From Sambucus nigra (lineage: Eukaryota > Streptophyta > Magnoliopsida > Dipsacales > Adoxaceae), in assembly GCA_949130495.1 (NCBI GenBank), contig OX422208.1, forward strand, positions 395,334,561-395,398,560: 64,000 nucleotides of DNA, written 5' to 3'. This document shows, piece after piece, positions 60,000 through 64,000 of this stretch. Both the position numbers and the translations under genes were made by a program. Numbering within the stretch: position 1 is the first letter of the stretch; the number at the start of each line of letters is the position of its first letter. The notes beneath the pieces were generated by a model, which made no database searches, was not told the DNA's origin, and saw only the letters and a program-made list of their open reading frames with translations.

Positions 60000-61440
60000 G
60001 CGGATTCATTTTGTCAGGAACAGATTGTACGTCTTCTAGCTGAGGGTGTTGAGTCATATTCGGTAAGTTCTGATGGAGGTTTGAGGTTTAATGGGAGATT
60101 GGTGGTCCCAGAAGGAGAAGGCCTACGTCATGCAGTGATGACACAGTCTCACAGGTCTAGATTTGCGGTACATCCTGGAGGGGAGAAGATGTACCAGGAT
60201 ATCAGGTGGAAGTACTGGTGGAGTGGGATGAAGAATGACATTACCGAGTTCATGTCCAAGTGTTCTACTTTCCAAATAGTAAAGGTAGACCACCAAAAAC
60301 CGCCGGGATTACCTCAGCCGTTGGAGATACCTACATGGAATTGGGAGAGTATTTCCATGGACTTCATTACTGGGTTGCCTACATCATAGTAGGGTCACGA
60401 CTCCATATGGATTATAATGGATCGGTTGACCAAGGTGGTTTATTTTCTGCCAGTACGAACAGACTATACCACGGGTCAGTATGCATAATTGTTCATTGCT
60501 GAGGTTGTTAGGCTACATGGGGTGACCTTGGATATTGTGTCTGATAGAGACAAGATTTGTATGTTGCGCTTCTGGGAGAGCTTTCAGGAGGCTATGGGTA
60601 CAGAGTTGTGGTTTAGTTCAGCTTACCACCCACAGACGGATGGGAAAATAGAGAGTACCAATCAGATGTTGGAGGATATGCTACACATGTGCGTCCTTGA
60701 TTTTGGAGGAGGATGGGAGTCGTATCTTCCACTGGTGGAGTTTGCTTACAATAACTCCTGTCATTTCACGATCGTCATGGATCCATTTGAGGCACTGTAT
60801 GGCAGGCCTTGTCGTTCTCTCACTTGTTGGCTAGAGGTGGGGGACAATAAATTTCTCAGACTTGAGGTGATTCAGGAAACTTCAGCTAGGATTGAGCTCA
60901 TCAAGAGTCGCGTTCGAGTAGGACAAGACATACAGAAGTGCTACGCTGATGCGAAGAGATTTTTTTGAGAGTTTAGCATCGGGGACCAAGTATTATTGCG
61001 TGTATCTCCTATGAGAGGAGTAATGAGTTTTGGAAATAAGGGGAAGTTGGCTCTGAGGTATGTGGGACCATTTCCCATTATCGAGAGGATTGGGCTGGTG
61101 ACATACAAATTGGGGCTGCCAGAGCATGTATTCCACATTTCGTCATTGAGACGATACTTTGGGGATGATATAGCTCACACCCACATCGTGATAGAGGAGA
61201 TTGATTTACATCCCGACATCTCTTACGAGGAGAGACCAGTGGCTATCCTAGACCATAGCGAGAGGAAATTGAGGTCAAAGGTAGTCCCACTTGTACGGGT
61301 CCAGTGGGAGCAACGTAATGTGGAGGAATCCACTTGGGAGCACGATGCAGATATGCGCGAGAGATACCCAGATTTATTCTTACCAGGTATGCCTTATATT
61401 TTTTTTGAATTTCGGGACAAATTTCCGTTATTAGGGGGAA
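60000..61440 (+). pseudogene. Integrase with C-terminal chromodomain (Tekay/Del-type)
   Basis: The zinc-binding part has H in AVHPGGEKMYQ (about 60172) and KCSTFQ near 60260. The second Cys of the usual C-TC motif is Phe. Catalytic residues are Asp in SMDFITGLP (about 60358), Asp in VSDRDK (about 60540) and Glu in GKIESTNQMLEDM (about 60650). A frame change lies between 60389 and 60489. The C-terminal GPFPIIERIG module is followed by a chromodomain (SYEERPVAILDHSERKLRSK, then VQWEQRNVEESTWEHDADMRERYPDLF, about 61215-61380). Chromodomains of this kind steer insertion to marked chromatin. A short deletion removes the residues before VFHISSLRRY that the copy at 18685-19350 keeps. Confidence 0.93.
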
Positions 61441-61443
61441 GTA
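61430..61443 (+). other. Polypurine tract of the Tekay/Del-type element
   Basis: TTAGGGGGAAGTA immediately before the LTR start TGTAATACCCC. It is the expected second-strand primer. Confidence 0.85.
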
Positions 61444-63724
61444 TGTAATACCCCATATTTTTATGGCTTTTTAAATTTGGGTATTTATTAAATTTAAATT
61501 GAGATATTAATTTAATATTAATCCAAAAATTTATTTAAATAGTTACTAGCGTGACGAGAGGTAGTAATTATTGGGAAATTGTCGAATATTACTAAAAGAA
61601 TAATGTAATATATAAGACTGATTTTATAAAAAAATTCACAAGTGAATAAAATGGCAATTATGGAAATTTAAGTCAGGACACGCCTGTGTCGTTTCAGGAC
61701 TAAATTATTATTATTAAAAGTCAATAAATTATAAGTCACCCATATGGTCATTTTGAGTGCGTCAATGTGTCCGTAAGGGTCGAGATAGTCAAAATAATGT
61801 ACTCGGGGGTTTAGTTTGGGTCTCGGGGCTTTTTTAGGCCTAACTGGCATCCCGGGAGGGTATTATAAACATTTGACATTTTTGGGTAATTAAACCCACG
61901 AAATTCCTAAGGATATATCATCCTTTAGGATTTGCCTTCTAGGGTTAACAAACACAAAATAAAAGAACGACCATTAGAGAAGGAGTTGGAGAGCATTCCA
62001 AGCAACTCAAGGCCAAAGACTCAACCCTTTACACCGCCACCACCACCAAAGTGTAGATCGCGCGATGAGGAATGCAACCATACCTCTTTCATACACAAAT
62101 CAGAAACTCAAATTCCAGGCAAGTATCTATCTTGATTCTCTTTTAGTTAAATGTCACACCATGTTAGATTAGGATGACTGAACCTATGTTTCATGGAAGA
62201 ACTCAAGGATTTAGAGAACCCAATCACATGTTGTACAGAAAATAAATAAACTCTAGACATCCCAATAATATGTAGAGGATTAACAACGAAATTTTATTAA
62301 TTTAGAAGTGAGAAATCTGGAAAAAGAAATAGAATAATTGAAGTTTAGTGCAAAGTTAGGGTTCTTGATAATTAAAATAAATTGGACCTTTAATTCAATT
62401 CCGTTGTTGAAATTGTACATGTTTCACATAGGAAATCTTGCATATATGTATATAGAACTTGTAGTACTGTTATTTGAGAGTTTGGGAGTTGTTAATGATG
62501 TTTTGGAGAAAATTGGAAAAAGAAACTCGTAGGTTTTAATGGCAGTTTTTGGGCAAGAACTTCTTGATCGATTGATCGACCCAAGAACATCGATCGATCG
62601 ATGATCGATCGATCGTCCCCCTTTCCTTTATCGATCGTCCCCTCCTGGAAAATCGCATATTTTTCATCCGTTGGTTTAATCCGGTTAAAATGCATAAGAA
62701 CACTTGATTGCTATTGTTAGAGTATAATGGGATATAAAGAGGACCAGTAGGGCCAAGGCAGACCCCGTTGAGTGAAATTTAATGTAGTATGAAATTATGG
62801 GTTAATGGGGAGTTATTCAAACATACTAAATCATACGTACGTCTAATAAAAGATCGAGACTCGTGAGTAAGTTAGACTAGGAGATAAGTGAGAGTGCGTA
62901 CTGAAATTATACTTAGGGAAATAGAATACTTCCAGATATGAGAAGTAAGTATGGTGTAACTTATATAAGAGAATAAAAGTGATGAGTCCGTTATGCGAGA
63001 TAATTGAGTAAAATGTACTAAGAACGGATAATTATAATTATGGGTCGTGGGCGCACCTAATTTAGAAATGTGAATAATTATATATATATGACAGTGTGAT
63101 TGTGCATATATTATATATCTGTGTAAAAATCATACCCGAGTTACTTGCTATCACGAGGGTTTTCGCGCCGGGACAGTCTTATCTCGATTGGGCCTTTATG
63201 GGGAATAATGACTTGTACCTTAGAAGATAGTATCCTTGATACAGGCTATTTGAGTGATAGTCAGATGGTCCTAAGAGACGTGAGGGTATGTGCTGACCTC
63301 TTAGTGACTTGGAGGTATACTTCGCCTCTAATTGTATGTGTCATGTGTTAATACAGTTCAAGAGTGATTCCAAACTAGTATTTCCCTTAGTACAAGTGAT
63401 ACGGGGACTTGATAACAGAGTATGCCAACAACATATATTTTATGTGCGGTGCCTATAGTATATAAATTATATGAGTGACTAATATATATATATGGGAACT
63501 TTCAATTGTGCATGAAAGTAGTTAAGTAATAAATAAATACTCCAACTTTATTATAAGTGTTTGGGAATTTTCTGACATCACTGGGTTATTTTAATATAAT
63601 ATAAGATATATGAGAGAGCTTAATTTTTAAAAATTAATTATCTTAGCCATCGTTGTTAGCGGTATGAAACTTTATAGGAAAGTTAAGTTAAAATAAACTT
63701 TTGAGGTTAATAGTACGGTAGGCG
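61444..63724 (+). repeat. LTR of the Tekay/Del-type element, right copy (interrupted)
   Basis: Matches 19356 to about 21655 of the left LTR in order, from TGTAATACCCC to AATAGTACGGTAGGCG. It then stops abruptly. The last roughly 660 bp of the LTR are not in the window. It has a shorter TA run (about 63078-63090) and an enlarged CGATCGAT palindrome cluster (about 62568-62637) compared with the left copy. Confidence 0.92.
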
Positions 63725-64000
63725 TGATGCGGCGGAAAAAGTGTGCGCGTGTAAAGTACACAGTCGTCGTGTGTTTCGCCACCGCGATACAAAAAAAACC
63801 TAAGCTACTACTACACTTGACAAGCAAGTACATCGGTAAGTCGGGTATCGTAAATCCACAGGGAGTGATTGAATTTTAGACTTTAATTGTTTTAAAACTT
63901 ATGAAAATAAAAGGGTGTAAAAGAAATAATAAAAGGTGATGTGTGGTTATGGTGACAAAAGAAAAAAGAAGTTAATGCTAAAATAAAGGAAAGCGAGGAT
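63725..64000. mobile_element. Start of another insertion, probably an LTR element
   Basis: From about 63725 the sequence no longer matches the left LTR. It begins TGATGCGGCGGAAAAAGTGT and contains GGGTATCGTAAATCCACAGG near 63842-63861. A TATCG...TCCACAGGGA phrase is common near the start of many plant LTRs. The far end, duplication and family are outside the window. Confidence 0.5.

Larger units (their letters stand above)
19356..63724 (+). mobile_element. Tekay/Del-type Ty3/gypsy chromovirus split by a CACTA element
   Basis: LTR 19356-22320, tRNA-Met primer site, gag and first part of protease (22507-23924), then the CACTA element (23925-58205), then the rest of protease, RT, RNase H, integrase and chromodomain (58206-61443), then the second LTR (61444-63724, itself interrupted). 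Without the CACTA the internal region is about 4.8 kb, normal for Tekay/Del elements. The gene order protease-RT-RNase H-integrase and the C-terminal chromodomain define the lineage. Stops in gag, RT, RNase H and integrase make it defective. No target-site duplication can be read. The left flank is a pol fragment of the same family and the right LTR end is not reached. Confidence 0.9.

Overview
The window is repeat-dense nuclear DNA from a flowering plant. No species can be named. The evidence is nested plant-type Ty3/gypsy retrotransposons (Tat/Ogre-like, Athila-like and Tekay/Del-like), a CACTA (En/Spm-type) DNA transposon, fragments of a plant-type adenylate kinase gene with introns, and a very large satellite array. 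I see no intact cellular gene, tRNA, rRNA or CRISPR array. Every recognisable coding sequence is broken.

Layout. (1) 1-3.44 kb holds old degenerate DNA, with one decayed + strand coding remnant (about 1740-2990) that resembles the plant DUF7745/mobile-domain family. (2) 3.44-18.69 kb is an old Tat/Ogre-type Ty3/gypsy element on the - strand: integrase, second (archaeal-like) RNase H, RNase H, RT and protease, read right to left. It is split by a complete nested LTR retrotransposon at 4967-15042. That insert has LTRs of about 2.5 kb, an ATGAC target-site duplication, a tRNA-Asp-type primer site, a decayed gag-like frame and no pol, so it is non-autonomous. (3) 18.69-19.36 kb is a 5'-truncated integrase/chromodomain fragment on the + strand, which runs directly into (4) a Tekay/Del-type chromovirus: LTR 19356-22320, tRNA-Met primer site, gag, protease, then pol at 58.2-61.4 kb and a second LTR from 61444. 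This second LTR is interrupted near 63725 by the start of another element.

(5) Between the two halves of the chromovirus protease lies the main object of the window: a 34.3-kb CACTA-like element (23925-58205). It has 32-bp imperfect terminal inverted repeats with a CACTACACCA core, a perfect TGT target-site duplication, hairpin-rich subterminal repeats at both ends and captured adenylate-kinase exon fragments. It also carries about 30 kb of a roughly 169-bp satellite, about 175 monomers. No transposase is visible. The satellite has several levels of higher-order structure (661-bp, about 1.33-kb, about 1.5-kb, about 2.3-kb and about 3.7-kb repeats), a conserved 11-bp-arm hairpin in each monomer, and a 60-bp internal inversion that was itself duplicated.

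Order of events read from the nesting: the chromovirus inserted or recombined, a CACTA element jumped into its protease gene, and the satellite either came with the CACTA or grew inside it by unequal exchange. The Tat element and its nested insert form a separate stack to the left. Nothing here looks able to transpose without help. The CACTA could only be mobilised by a transposase supplied from elsewhere.
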